NCBI GenBank assembly: GCA_009936895.1
Contig: JAACDS010000390.1
Coordinates: 1 to 12,688, forward strand
Length of the DNA: 12,688 nucleotides
Reading direction: 5' to 3'
Source of the DNA: Pseudomonadota bacterium
GTDB lineage: Bacteria; Pseudomonadota; Gammaproteobacteria; Pseudomonadales; Azotimanducaceae
The position numbers were made by a program, and so were the translations under genes. The notes beneath the pieces were generated by a model. That model was not told where the DNA came from. It ran no database searches and was given only the letters and a program-made list of their open reading frames with translations. This document shows, in pieces, positions 1 through 7,331 of the stretch. Each line of letters starts with the position of its first letter. The first letter of the stretch is position 1.

Positions 1-184
1 GACCTATTGTGAGACGCCAGCAGTCTTGGGTGGCGATCCTTTGTAGCAGTCACGCACGTCGAACATGACGCGGGGAGCTTTGGCCGTTGATCTTATTCGA
101 ATGTTCGGCGCTTCAGTCCGCCTCACTTTGTGCTGTGTAATCGCTGGGCCTGACATGCTGCGACCTTTGTTAGGAGAAAGCTAA
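1..184. other. Leader region upstream of the DUF3604 gene
   Basis: No complete gene is visible here. One plus-strand frame is open from the left edge to a TAG at 44-46 and could be the last 14 codons of an upstream gene, but the peptide is too short to recognise. A weak sigma-70-like -10 element (TGTAAT, 136-141) lacks a convincing -35 element. The clearest signal is the Shine-Dalgarno AGGAG at 172-176, eight bases before the GTG at 185. Confidence 0.4.
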
Positions 185-2194
185 GTGAGAAATATGAGTA
201 AACGGGTGTCAGGTTCCATCGTGGTTATTGCGCTGATGGCGATGGGCATTGGCTGTTCTGAGGGTGAGGGCGCTAGCAGGGTGCAAGCGGTCGCCGAGCC
301 TATCGCGCCAACGCATCAGCTAGCCTCGGTGCCGGCTGGTCTTGAAGGTCAGCGTTATGCGTACTTTGGTGACCTGCACGTCCACACCACATATTCCATG
401 GATGCCTTTCAGTTTGGCACGCTGGCGACACCCGATGACGCGTATCGCTACGCTCAGGGTGAGATGATCAAGCATCCGGGGGGCTTTGACATGCAGCTTC
501 AGCGTCCTTTGGACTTCTATGCGGTAACCGATCACGGGATATACCTCGGCGTGGTTCGGGCCGGGGCAGATACATCAACGGAAATCTCCGGTTATCCGGC
601 GATGCAGTCGATCCACAATTTGAATGCTGCGGAGAACCTCACCCTTGAGAGCGTGCCCACGCGCAACTTTCGCGCTTTCATTGGACAGTTCACACGGGCA
701 ATCGCTGGTTCCGAGCCGCTGAAGAGCGAGGTAGATCGCATCATGCGCAGCACTTGGGCAGATGAAATTCAAGCAGCCGACCGTCATTACCAGCCCGGTA
801 AGTTCACGACCTTTGCCGCCTACGAGTTCTCAACTACGAAGCCAGACGGTGGCAGCATGCACCGCAATGTGGTTTTTCGAGACACCGAAAGTTTACCGGC
901 CATGCCCTTTAACCGGCTCATGTCTCTAGACCCAGAAGATTTATGGAATTGGATGGACGACCAGAGGGAAGACGAGGGCGTTGAGAGTTTGGCGATCCCG
1001 CACAATTCCAATAAATCCAACGGACAGATGTTTGCGCTAACGACTTGGGCGGGTGACCCGATGACGTTGGAGCACAACGAAAAACGTATGCGCAACGAAC
1101 CCTTGGTCGAAATTACGCAGGTTAAGGGAACATCGGAAACGCACCCGGCACTGTCGATGAACGATGAATGGGCCGGTTTTGAAATCGACCCCTATGTGGC
1201 CGGTGGTGGCGGGCTGAGAATCGCCAAACCAGCCGGGGGCTATGTCCGTGACGCGATGAAACAGGGGCTGGCTCTGGAAGCGGCGGGTCAGGGTAATCCG
1301 TTCCAGTATGGATTTATCGGGTCGTCTGATACACATACCGGAGCAGGTTCCTTTGATGAATCCAATTTCTTCTCAAAGATAGGGCTCCTCGATTCCACGC
1401 CGGAGCTCCGCGGATCAGTGCCGATTAGCGATGAGGATTTGGAGGTGCTGCAGCTAACCGATGCGAACGAATCCATGTTCTATGTCGCGCCGGACGGCAG
1501 GCGCTATCTGTTACGCAACCCCTCGGTCTACGGTGCCTCAGGTCTGGCGGCGGTATGGGCTGAACAAAATACGCGCGAATCCATTTACGATGCTTTTCGT
1601 CGTAAGGAGACGTTTGCCACATCAGGCCCACGCATGCGCGTACGCTCTTTTGCTGGCTACGATCTCGATGACGCGATGCTGAACGAGGCCGATGGCATGG
1701 CGCGTGCCTACGCTCAGGGCGTTCCCATGGGCAGCGATTTGATGGCCAAGAGCGGAGGTGCGCCTGGGTTTATGGTGTGGGCAGCGAGAGACTCCATGTC
1801 AGCCCCATTGCAGCGAGTGCAAATTATTAAGGGGTGGATTGCGGAGGGTAAACCCCGTGAGCGGGTGTTTGACGTCGTCTGCTCGGACGGCCTTGCCGTC
1901 GACCCGGAAACCCATCGTTGTCCGGACAACGGTGCCAAAGTGAATGTGTCAGATTGCGCCATTTCTGCAGACCGAGGTGCAGGTGAACTGAAGACTCTAT
2001 GGCAGGATCCGGAATTCGACGAAAAGCAGAAAGCCTTTTATTACGCCCGGGTTCTGGAAAACCCGACCTGTCGATGGTCGACTTGGGATGCCATACGCGC
2101 CGGTGTTCCCCCTCGAGAAAACCTTGGTGTGTTGATTCAAGAAAGAGCTTGGTCTTCGCCGATCTGGCTGACGCCCCCTGAGGGCAAGGGGTAG
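185..2194 (+). CDS. DUF3604 family lipoprotein (PHP-like metal-dependent hydrolase fold)
   Basis: 669 residues. The N-terminus has basic residues, a hydrophobic stretch (about residues 10-22) and a lipobox-like G-I-G-C with Cys24, so it is probably an exported lipoprotein. It carries the usual DUF3604 blocks: FGDLHVHT (61-68), AVTDHG (113-118), AAYEFSTT (211-218), MHRNVVFRD (225-233), IPHNSNKSNG (271-280), EITQVKGTSETHP (309-321) and GSSDTHTG (379-386). These His/Asp clusters resemble the metal ligands of PHP phosphoesterases. No substrate is established for the family that I can rely on. The GTG at 185 is chosen because AGGAG lies 8 bases upstream; the ATG at 194 would be 17 bases from it. 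The stop is TAG. It appears to be a stand-alone gene, since 113 bases separate it from the next start. The family call is sure; the reaction is not. Confidence 0.93.
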   Translation: MRNMSKRVSGSIVVIALMAMGIGCSEGEGASRVQAVAEPIAPTHQLASVPAGLEGQRYAYFGDLHVHTTYSMDAFQFGTLATPDDAYRYAQGEMIKHPGGFDMQLQRPLDFYAVTDHGIYLGVVRAGADTSTEISGYPAMQSIHNLNAAENLTLESVPTRNFRAFIGQFTRAIAGSEPLKSEVDRIMRSTWADEIQAADRHYQPGKFTTFAAYEFSTTKPDGGSMHRNVVFRDTESLPAMPFNRLMSLDPEDLWNWMDDQREDEGVESLAIPHNSNKSNGQMFALTTWAGDPMTLEHNEKRMRNEPLVEITQVKGTSETHPALSMNDEWAGFEIDPYVAGGGGLRIAKPAGGYVRDAMKQGLALEAAGQGNPFQYGFIGSSDTHTGAGSFDESNFFSKIGLLDSTPELRGSVPISDEDLEVLQLTDANESMFYVAPDGRRYLLRNPSVYGASGLAAVWAEQNTRESIYDAFRRKETFATSGPRMRVRSFAGYDLDDAMLNEADGMARAYAQGVPMGSDLMAKSGGAPGFMVWAARDSMSAPLQRVQIIKGWIAEGKPRERVFDVVCSDGLAVDPETHRCPDNGAKVNVSDCAISADRGAGELKTLWQDPEFDEKQKAFYYARVLENPTCRWSTWDAIRAGVPPRENLGVLIQERAWSSPIWLTPPEGKG

Positions 2195-2307
2195 CAATCC
2201 CATTCGCTTCAGGGACTCGCGACCAGATCGGTACACAGATATTTTGCTTGCCCCCTTTGCTACTGTAGTTTAGCCCCTCATATTCACAACAGGTTTTGCG
2301 GGGATTC

Positions 2308-3285
2308 ATGCAGTACAACGATCTCGGACAGCTGTTCGGTGTCAGCGCATATACCTTGGGCGGCGGCGGAATCGGCCAAGTATGGGGTGAGACCAACCGG
2401 GAAGAAGCTGTCGCAACGGTGCGCGAAGCCTACGACGCTGGTATTACGCTGTTCGATATGGCGCCGCTTTACGGCAACGGAGAGGCAGAACAGGTGATGG
2501 GCTTGGCGTTTCCTGATGGTTACCCTGCCGATGTGCGTCTCACCACCAAGTGCATGGTGGGTGCAATTGCCCGAGAAGATATCGAAGCGCGTTTGGTCGG
2601 TTCTTTAACGGAAAGTTTTGAACGGCTCGGTCGCGACTATGTGGATGTGTATGTTCTGCATGGATACATTATCCCAGATGGCTGGCAGGACACGATTCGA
2701 GTTAGGGCGCTACCCCATATTGCTGTGGAATATTCGACCTACCGAGATGTCGTCATTCCCGTGTTCGAGTCGTTGATCACCGCAGGGAAAATCGGGGCTT
2801 TTGGCATTACGGCGGCGAGTACCCAAGTGACCAATCTGGCGGCCATCGAAGGGGTGCCTCGTCCGGGGCTGGTTCAGTGCATTACCAATGTGCTCGACTC
2901 CCCAGGCAGTATGGCGATCACTACCGAGGCGCCTGCACCACGAGAGGTGGTTCGCGTCGCCAAAGAACAAGGCTTGGGTGTGATGGGGATTCGCGCCGTT
3001 GCCGCTGGCGCGTTGACCGCGAAAGTGGATCGGACCATTAACCCGGACTCCGGCGAAGCCAAGGATTTCGTCAGGGCCGAGCCGTTTCGCAGACTTGCCA
3101 GCGATATGAATACATCGGCGGCAGCGCTGGCGCATCGCTATGCCTTGTCGATGCCCGGGGTCGACACGGTTGTTCTAGGGGTCAAAAATCGGGAGGAACT
3201 CGCGGAATGCTTGCAGGCTGAGGCATTACCTCGGTTTACCGAGGACGAAATGAAAACCATTGAACAGCACGCAGGAGACTCATAA
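2308..3285 (+). CDS. Aldo/keto reductase
   Basis: About 325 residues, a normal length for an NAD(P)H-dependent AKR of the (beta/alpha)8-barrel type. The catalytic tetrad is readable: Asp50 and Tyr55 in FDMAPLYG, Lys81 in TTK, and His118 in VLHG. The C-terminal stretch VVLGVKNREELAECL matches the cofactor-binding end of the family. It should reduce a carbonyl or oxidise an alcohol in the cytosol; the substrate is unknown, though the sequence resembles the galactose-dehydrogenase-like/pyridoxal-reductase-like branch more than the sugar reductases. I prefer the ATG at 2308 over an in-frame TTG at 2296 because the AKR N-terminus aligns from there, although both have poor ribosome sites (a GGGGA only 3 bases before the ATG). 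The stop TAA (3283-3285) overlaps an ATG at 3285 that opens a short ORF. Confidence 0.93.
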   Translation: MQYNDLGQLFGVSAYTLGGGGIGQVWGETNREEAVATVREAYDAGITLFDMAPLYGNGEAEQVMGLAFPDGYPADVRLTTKCMVGAIAREDIEARLVGSLTESFERLGRDYVDVYVLHGYIIPDGWQDTIRVRALPHIAVEYSTYRDVVIPVFESLITAGKIGAFGITAASTQVTNLAAIEGVPRPGLVQCITNVLDSPGSMAITTEAPAPREVVRVAKEQGLGVMGIRAVAAGALTAKVDRTINPDSGEAKDFVRAEPFRRLASDMNTSAAALAHRYALSMPGVDTVVLGVKNREELAECLQAEALPRFTEDEMKTIEQHAGDS

Positions 3286-3365
3286 TGGGTATCTGTGTCT
3301 GCGACCGGGTAGTAGTAGCCTTGGGAGTAAGTGTCTACCGGAAAACGTGTAGGAGCGGCCTGTGA
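3285..3365 (+). CDS. Possible 26-residue linking ORF (translational coupler)
   Basis: A 26-codon frame starts at an ATG that shares an A with the aldo/keto reductase stop (TAATG) and ends in a TGA (3363-3365) that overlaps the GTG start of the redoxin gene (GTGA). It has a good Shine-Dalgarno, AGGAG at 3272-3276, eight bases from the ATG. The peptide has three cysteines (positions 4, 6 and 22) and no family that I recognise. If translated, it would carry ribosomes from the reductase into the redoxin gene. It could equally be a chance frame in a 76-base spacer, since the redoxin gene has its own AGGAG. Confidence 0.3.
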   Translation: MGICVCDRVVVALGVSVYRKTCRSGL

Positions 3366-4096
3366 GTTTAACCCTGTCAGCCGTTGGGCTGTGTGTTCTG
3401 ATCGTGGCTTGGACCGTGTGGCTGAAAAAAGCCTTTCGTCAGGCTTTGCCGAGAAATCTTCTCGGGTTCGCTGTGTCGATGTTTCTCGGTCTTGGTTTAG
3501 TCGCATCCTCTTTTTTCTTTGAAATCACGTTCCTGAGTGGCCTGATCGCTGTGCCTGCATTGGCTTTAGGCCTTTTTTGGTTCGCTTCAGCTGCGTTAGG
3601 CGGACAAAAAACGAACGCGCCAAAAGTTATTGTTGGGCAGGCGCTCCCAGAGTTTTGGGCGCTAAACGAAGACGGATCGATATTTCGCAGTGGAGAAATG
3701 AAAGGTTCACCCTATTTACTTAAATTTTTTCGAGGTCATTGGTGACCTTACTGTGTGGCCGAGCTTAAACGCTGGCAAGAGCTTCGGTCGGAGCTCCAAA
3801 TCTCACTCAACATGATGGCTGTATCACCGGATTCCCCTGAAGAAATATCCAAGAGCAAGGGAAAACATGGCCTGCAGGCCCGGATGCTGTCCGATCAAGA
3901 TCTCGAGGCAACGACTGCGCTCGGCTTACAAAACGTTGGGACGAACTTACCCCCGCGTCCGCTGCCTGTTCCTACATCTGTTCTCGTCAGCGCCCAAGGG
4001 ATTGTGCTTTGGATTGACCAAGCGGAGCACTATACGGATCGTTCTGATATCAGCGTCGTAAAGGCTGCGCTTGATATTTATTTGGACTCAGCCTAA
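3362..4096 (+). CDS. Membrane-anchored peroxiredoxin-like selenoprotein (Sec128 by TGA readthrough)
   Basis: One frame of 244 residues interrupted only by the TGA at 3743-3745. Residues 3-21, 33-53 and 57-79 are three hydrophobic helices; basic residues after helices 1 and 3 suggest that the C-terminal domain faces the cytosol. From about residue 92 there is a thioredoxin-fold AhpC/TSA-like domain (VGQALPEFWALNEDGS, then LLKFFRGHW). The active site reads R-G-H-W-[TGA]-P-Y-C-V-A-E-L, so the TGA takes the place of the first Cys of the W-C-P-Y-C motif, giving U128xxC131. Downstream sequence keeps the fold (NMMAVSPDSPEE, LSDQDLEATTALGL, PTSVLVSAQGIVLWID). The start is GTG at 3362 with AGGAG at 3351-3355. 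Known relatives use Cys at this position; Sec variants of Prx-like and Trx-like proteins are known in marine bacteria. Alternatives: a real nonsense mutation or a sequencing error. Termination at TGA would leave a three-helix stub with no redox centre. Confidence 0.82.
3743..3745 (+). other. In-frame TGA, proposed selenocysteine codon
   Basis: This TGA sits between the Trp codon and the Pro-Tyr-Cys codons of a thioredoxin-type active site, the one place where Cys-to-Sec exchange is typical. The frame is open for 127 codons before and 116 codons after it, and both halves belong to the same domain. TGA is a normal terminator in this genome: the TrmB-like, diiron-protein and nucleoside hydrolase genes all end in TGA. 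A genome-wide UGA reassignment is therefore unlikely. Confidence 0.8.
3756..3790 (+). promoter_or_regulatory. Candidate bacterial SECIS hairpin A (proximal)
   Basis: Bases 3756-3766 pair with 3779-3790: 11 pairs (eight Watson-Crick, three G-U) with T3783 bulged, and a 12-base loop at 3767-3778. The loop begins 21 bases after the TGA, inside the 16-37 base range usual for bacterial SECIS elements, and the bulged U recalls E. coli fdhF. Against it, the loop does not have the expected G in its first two positions. It excludes hairpin B, because the right arm of A contains the left arm of B. Confidence 0.4.
3779..3796 (+). promoter_or_regulatory. Candidate bacterial SECIS hairpin B (distal, GGUC loop)
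   Basis: GAGCTTC (3779-3785) pairs with GGAGCTC (3790-3796), 7 pairs including one U-G, around the tetraloop GGTC (3786-3789). A GGUC apical loop is also that of the E. coli fdhF SECIS, as I recall it. The loop starts 40 bases after the TGA, slightly farther than the range usually quoted. Which of the two hairpins SelB would bind, if either, cannot be decided by eye. Confidence 0.4.
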
Positions 4097-4131
4097 GGGG
4101 CGATTCTCAACTTGTTCAGATTGCAATCAAT

Positions 4132-4794
4132 ATGAAGCCGGAGAAACCCTCGCAGCAAGGCGTTCGGTCGGATCTTGCCGACATTGTTGGGACGCATTTT
4201 AGGTCTGAGTGGCAGCGCCCGATCGGTGCGCATTCGGCAGCGGCCTTCGAGGCCGTTCGTGATCGGGTGGAGGCCTCCGCAGCACCTCTGATCATTGATT
4301 CCTGCTGCGGCACCGGTGACAGCACACGTTATTTAGCTGCTACGTTTGTCGATGCCTTGGTTCTTGGCGTCGATAAATCGGCTCATCGACTGGCGCGTCA
4401 CCGGGATGGCGACGCGCAAAATTACATCATGCTGCGGGCAGACGTGAATGACTTTTGGCGGCTGGCAGTTGATGCGGGCTGGCGGCCGGCTCGGCACTAT
4501 CTGTTGTATCCCAACCCCTATCCTAAGGCGGCTCAAATTCGCAAGCGCTGGTATGCCTCACCTGCCTTTCCCACCCTGATCAAACTCGGTGGGGTGCTCA
4601 CGGTTCGTACCAATTGGGCGTTGTATGCAGACGAATTTGCGTGCGCGCTTGCTGTTGCCAACTGCAATGCCAATCGTCGAATACTCGTCAACGAGCCTCC
4701 TATTTCAGCATTTGAAACCAAGTATCAAGAGCGGGGCCACGACCTCTTTGAGGTGGTCAGTGATTTGAATGATCGTCGTAAAGCGCCACAGTGA
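4132..4794 (+). CDS. TrmB-like SAM-dependent (tRNA guanine-N7) methyltransferase
   Basis: 220 residues, Rossmann-fold class I methyltransferase. Motif I is IDSCCGTGDST (55-65) for SAM binding, followed by LGVDKSAHRL (78-87). LLYPNPYPK (124-132) corresponds to the FPDPWPK signature of TrmB, followed by KRWYASPAF; near the C-terminus FETKYQERG matches the TrmB T-x-F-E-x-K...G guanine-site motif. Family members methylate N7 of G46 in tRNA. The divergent Y-P-N-P-Y-P and the N-terminal extension before motif I (about 50 residues) make it a TrmB-like paralogue rather than an obvious housekeeping TrmB. It starts 35 bases after the redoxin stop with no clear Shine-Dalgarno, so it may be read from the same transcript. 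The stop is TGA. Confidence 0.85.
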   Translation: MKPEKPSQQGVRSDLADIVGTHFRSEWQRPIGAHSAAAFEAVRDRVEASAAPLIIDSCCGTGDSTRYLAATFVDALVLGVDKSAHRLARHRDGDAQNYIMLRADVNDFWRLAVDAGWRPARHYLLYPNPYPKAAQIRKRWYASPAFPTLIKLGGVLTVRTNWALYADEFACALAVANCNANRRILVNEPPISAFETKYQERGHDLFEVVSDLNDRRKAPQ

Positions 4795-4932
4795 ATGGGT
4801 TGCTTAGCCCGATGCGATAGTTCTTGGATAGATCGGTGCCGTGTGTCATCTTTTGGTTAACATTTTGACCCAGCCCTTTGAACCCTCTCGGGCGGTACCA
4901 CAGCCAAGCCCTGTATTCGTTGGAGCCATACC

Positions 4933-6261
4933 GTGAGTAATTCTTCGCCGTTGATTGACGCACCCTTGGGGCCCACGATGCTGAAGCTCGCCGTGCCCGG
5001 CGTCATCGGCGCGCTGCTGACATCCCTGCCGGGTTTGTTCGAGGCAGCGTTTTTGAAAGAAGCGGGTGCCGAAGCGCTCGCAGCAGCGGCCCTGGTATAC
5101 CCATTGGTGATTCTCTCCGGCATGTTCTCTGCGGGTGCTTTTGGTGGGGCCGTCAGCGGTTTTATCGCTCGTGCCATTGGCTCAGGCGATGCCGAGGAGG
5201 CGAGTGGTGTGCTTGTTTGCGCTGTTCTGATCTCTCTGGGCGGTGGTGTGCTGATGTGGTTGTTGGTTGTACTCTTCGGCCCGCTTTTGTATCAGTCAGC
5301 GACGGATAACGTTACGGTCATTGAGTCTGCCCGATACTACGCGGCTTTGTTGTTTCCGGTCATTCCCGCTTACTGGTTGATCAATATGCTGTCCTCTGTC
5401 TTGCGGGGTAGTGGCGATATGAAACGACCGGCGGTTGTGGCAGCGAGTTTGCTCACGTCCTACGTTCTGCTGGCTTGGTTGCTAATTCCCTTGAATGGAT
5501 CGGGCACTATCCTCGCTATTGAGGGTGCCGCATCTGCCATGGCGGGTTCCTATGTGTTTGCGGCAGCCCTAGTGATTTATTTTGTTGTTCATCCTAGTCA
5601 GCCGGTTCGTTTTCGCATAAGCGCCTTTCGTTCCGAGCTGTTGGCGCGCATTCTCAAGCAAGGGCTGTTGGCGGCCACGCAATCGGTCATGACCATTGTC
5701 TATGCCATGGTAACGACGGTCATTTTCAGTGCCTACGGCACAGATTGGTTGGCCGGTTTCGGTCTCGCGGTTCGGCTTGAACTGATTATGGTGCCTGTGA
5801 TTTTTGGGATTGGTGCATCAATGATCGCCATTGTCGGAGCCTATGTTGGCGCCGGCAGACGTGCCGAAGCCATTGCGATTGCCTGGCGCGGTGTGCTGGT
5901 GAACGTAATGCTGATCGGATCGCTGGGTTTGATATTGGCGGTCTTCCCCAATGTGTGGTGTTCCATGGTGGGTAGCGACCCAGCGGTCATTAGTAGTTGC
6001 GGCAAAGCCTTAACCGTTGTCGCGCCGACCTATGCGTTCTTCGCGCTGGGCTTAAGCTGCTACTTGGCGAGTCAGGCGCTGAATACGCTGTCGTTCCCGG
6101 TGTTGGGTGCCTTTGTCCGCCTGGTTATCGTGTCTACCGGCTTATTCTGGATTGGCGCGGAGACGTCGATCGATGTAGGCCTGTACCTCGTGGCGCTGGC
6201 GGCAGTGGCTTACGGTGTTGTGGTGGCGCTGGGTCTGCGACTGGGGCCCTGGAAAGTCTAG
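4933..6261 (+). CDS. MATE family efflux transporter
   Basis: 442 residues, almost entirely hydrophobic, consistent with the 12 helices of the MATE (multidrug and toxin extrusion) fold. The first half has the typical pattern of a short polar N-terminus, MLKLAVPGVIGALL, an acidic FEAAFLKEAGAEALAAAAL and then G-F-I-A-R-A-I-G-S-G-D-A-E, matching the family's a-r-x-x-G-a-g-d-x-x-x-A loop; a related loop (GAYVGAGRRAEA) recurs in the second half, as expected from the internal repeat. It would exchange Na+ or H+ for organic cations or other small compounds; the cargo is unknown. The GTG start at 4933 is supported by GGAG at 4922-4925, seven bases before it. 138 bases separate it from the previous gene. 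Its TAG stop overlaps the stop of the convergent GH43 gene. Confidence 0.93.
   Translation: MSNSSPLIDAPLGPTMLKLAVPGVIGALLTSLPGLFEAAFLKEAGAEALAAAALVYPLVILSGMFSAGAFGGAVSGFIARAIGSGDAEEASGVLVCAVLISLGGGVLMWLLVVLFGPLLYQSATDNVTVIESARYYAALLFPVIPAYWLINMLSSVLRGSGDMKRPAVVAASLLTSYVLLAWLLIPLNGSGTILAIEGAASAMAGSYVFAAALVIYFVVHPSQPVRFRISAFRSELLARILKQGLLAATQSVMTIVYAMVTTVIFSAYGTDWLAGFGLAVRLELIMVPVIFGIGASMIAIVGAYVGAGRRAEAIAIAWRGVLVNVMLIGSLGLILAVFPNVWCSMVGSDPAVISSCGKALTVVAPTYAFFALGLSCYLASQALNTLSFPVLGAFVRLVIVSTGLFWIGAETSIDVGLYLVALAAVAYGVVVALGLRLGPWKV
6258..6261. other. Shared CTAG: overlapping stops of convergent genes
   Basis: The MATE gene ends with TAG at 6259-6261 and the GH43 gene on the other strand ends with TAG at 6260-6258, so both stops use one CTAG palindrome. 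There is no intergenic space, and any terminator for either strand must lie inside the coding sequence of the other gene. I see no hairpin with a U-tract near this point. Confidence 0.9.
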
Positions 6262-7331
6262 GGCTGACATACCGTCGGCCATTGATCTTCAGTCCAGTTC
6301 AAGGCCCGAATCTGGAGATGCGCTAAGTGATCCTTGGCGGGTAGTTTGGCGTGATGGACAAGCCAGTGCCGGTCGTCTGTCTGCATGATATCGCCGTGTC
6401 CCGTTGCGACGAAGGGGGGATCGGATGCGATCAACAACGATCCCCCGCCGAGGTACAAGGGCCAGCCTTGTTGATCAATGTAGGGACCCGTGACCTCCTT
6501 TGAGCGCCCAAACCGCATTTGGTAGCTCGTGTCGTCATAGATGCAGCAATGGTTGAAGGACATGAACAGATAGTAGTAGCCGTCGCGAAAAGTGATAAAC
6601 GGTGCTTCGATGATCGGGTCTTCTTGTAAGAGCCAACGCTGGGCTAACGTCGTATACGCCGCATCGTCTGCTGGCTTTAGCGTTTTAGGATCAAGTTGAA
6701 TCAACGTGATGCCGCCGATGGTGGAACCGAAGACCAGCCAAGGGGTGTTCTCTTCATCAACAAAGAATTGGGCGTCAATGGCATTGAATGTGGCTTCATC
6801 GTTGCCGCAATAGATCGGCACATCGTCATAAAAAGGTTTGGATCGCAAGATAAGACCGTGGTCGACCCACTCATAGTCGGGGTGCTTTGGGTCTAATACC
6901 GCATTGGTTGCCAAGCCCGTTGCCGCGTTGCAAGTGTCGGAAATATGCGATTGATAGAACAGCAGATATCGGCCATGGTAATAGGAAATGTCCGGTGCGC
7001 CAATGTGGTCGGCCTCAGGAATTTCGCGCAACAGCCAGTCTGGCATCGCGTCAAATACCGCACCGGACGCCTGCCAGTTTCTGAGGTCTGCTGACTGATA
7101 AAAACTACCCAATGCACTCGACGAATAGACGTAGTACCTACCGTCAAAGTGCTCGATCGACGGGTCGTGAATGGGACTGGAGGCCGTGCCATTGTCGACG
7201 ACGTTACGGTTAATCTGACAGTTCAGCGGTGGCTCGCTGCAGCCGGCCATGGTGAGCAGAGCGATCCCCAGCCAAGGCCCGATTCTACGGCGGCGTTCGG
7301 GCGTAACGGTTGAGCTACAAATCCCGGACAT
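6258..7331 (-). CDS. Glycoside hydrolase family 43 lipoprotein (arabinanase-like)
   Basis: 357 residues. An arginine-rich N-terminus (RRRRIG), a hydrophobic stretch and the lipobox L-T-M-A-G-C with Cys31 indicate an exported lipoprotein. The GH43 five-blade propeller residues are readable: base Asp56 in IHDPS, pKa-tuning Asp187 in AIDAQFF, and acid Glu242 in IIEAPFI; GHGDIMQTDDRHWLVHHA (311-328) is the usual metal/His loop. Blade motifs such as DGRYYVYSSS and YHGRYLLFYQ resemble endo-1,5-alpha-L-arabinanases (GH43_5-like), but xylosidase or galactosidase activity cannot be excluded. It probably attacks plant or algal polysaccharide at the cell envelope. Its start overlaps the end of the LLM gene by 17 bases and sits in a hairpin. 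The weak Shine-Dalgarno AAGGA (7347-7343) is 11 bases away, which suggests translational coupling. Confidence 0.9.
   Translation of the reverse strand: MSGICSSTVTPERRRRIGPWLGIALLTMAGCSEPPLNCQINRNVVDNGTASSPIHDPSIEHFDGRYYVYSSSALGSFYQSADLRNWQASGAVFDAMPDWLLREIPEADHIGAPDISYYHGRYLLFYQSHISDTCNAATGLATNAVLDPKHPDYEWVDHGLILRSKPFYDDVPIYCGNDEATFNAIDAQFFVDEENTPWLVFGSTIGGITLIQLDPKTLKPADDAAYTTLAQRWLLQEDPIIEAPFITFRDGYYYLFMSFNHCCIYDDTSYQMRFGRSKEVTGPYIDQQGWPLYLGGGSLLIASDPPFVATGHGDIMQTDDRHWLVHHAKLPAKDHLAHLQIRALNWTEDQWPTVCQP

Noticed and set aside
15..35. CGCCA...TGGCG inverted repeat near the left edge
   Set aside because: Only 5 bp with an 11-base loop and no U-tract; expected by chance.
1827..2396. 189-codon minus-strand open frame
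   Set aside because: It is antisense to the conserved end of the DUF3604 gene and the start of the aldo/keto reductase; composition is unlike a real protein.
3362..3745. Two separate genes (127-residue membrane protein and 113-residue redoxin)
   Set aside because: Both parts are in one frame, the break falls inside a W-x-P-Y-C active site, and the second part has no start codon with a ribosome site that would keep the fold.
4797..4810. GGGTT-GCTT-AGCCC hairpin after the TrmB-like gene
   Set aside because: Short stem with a wobble pair and no following T-run, so not a credible terminator.
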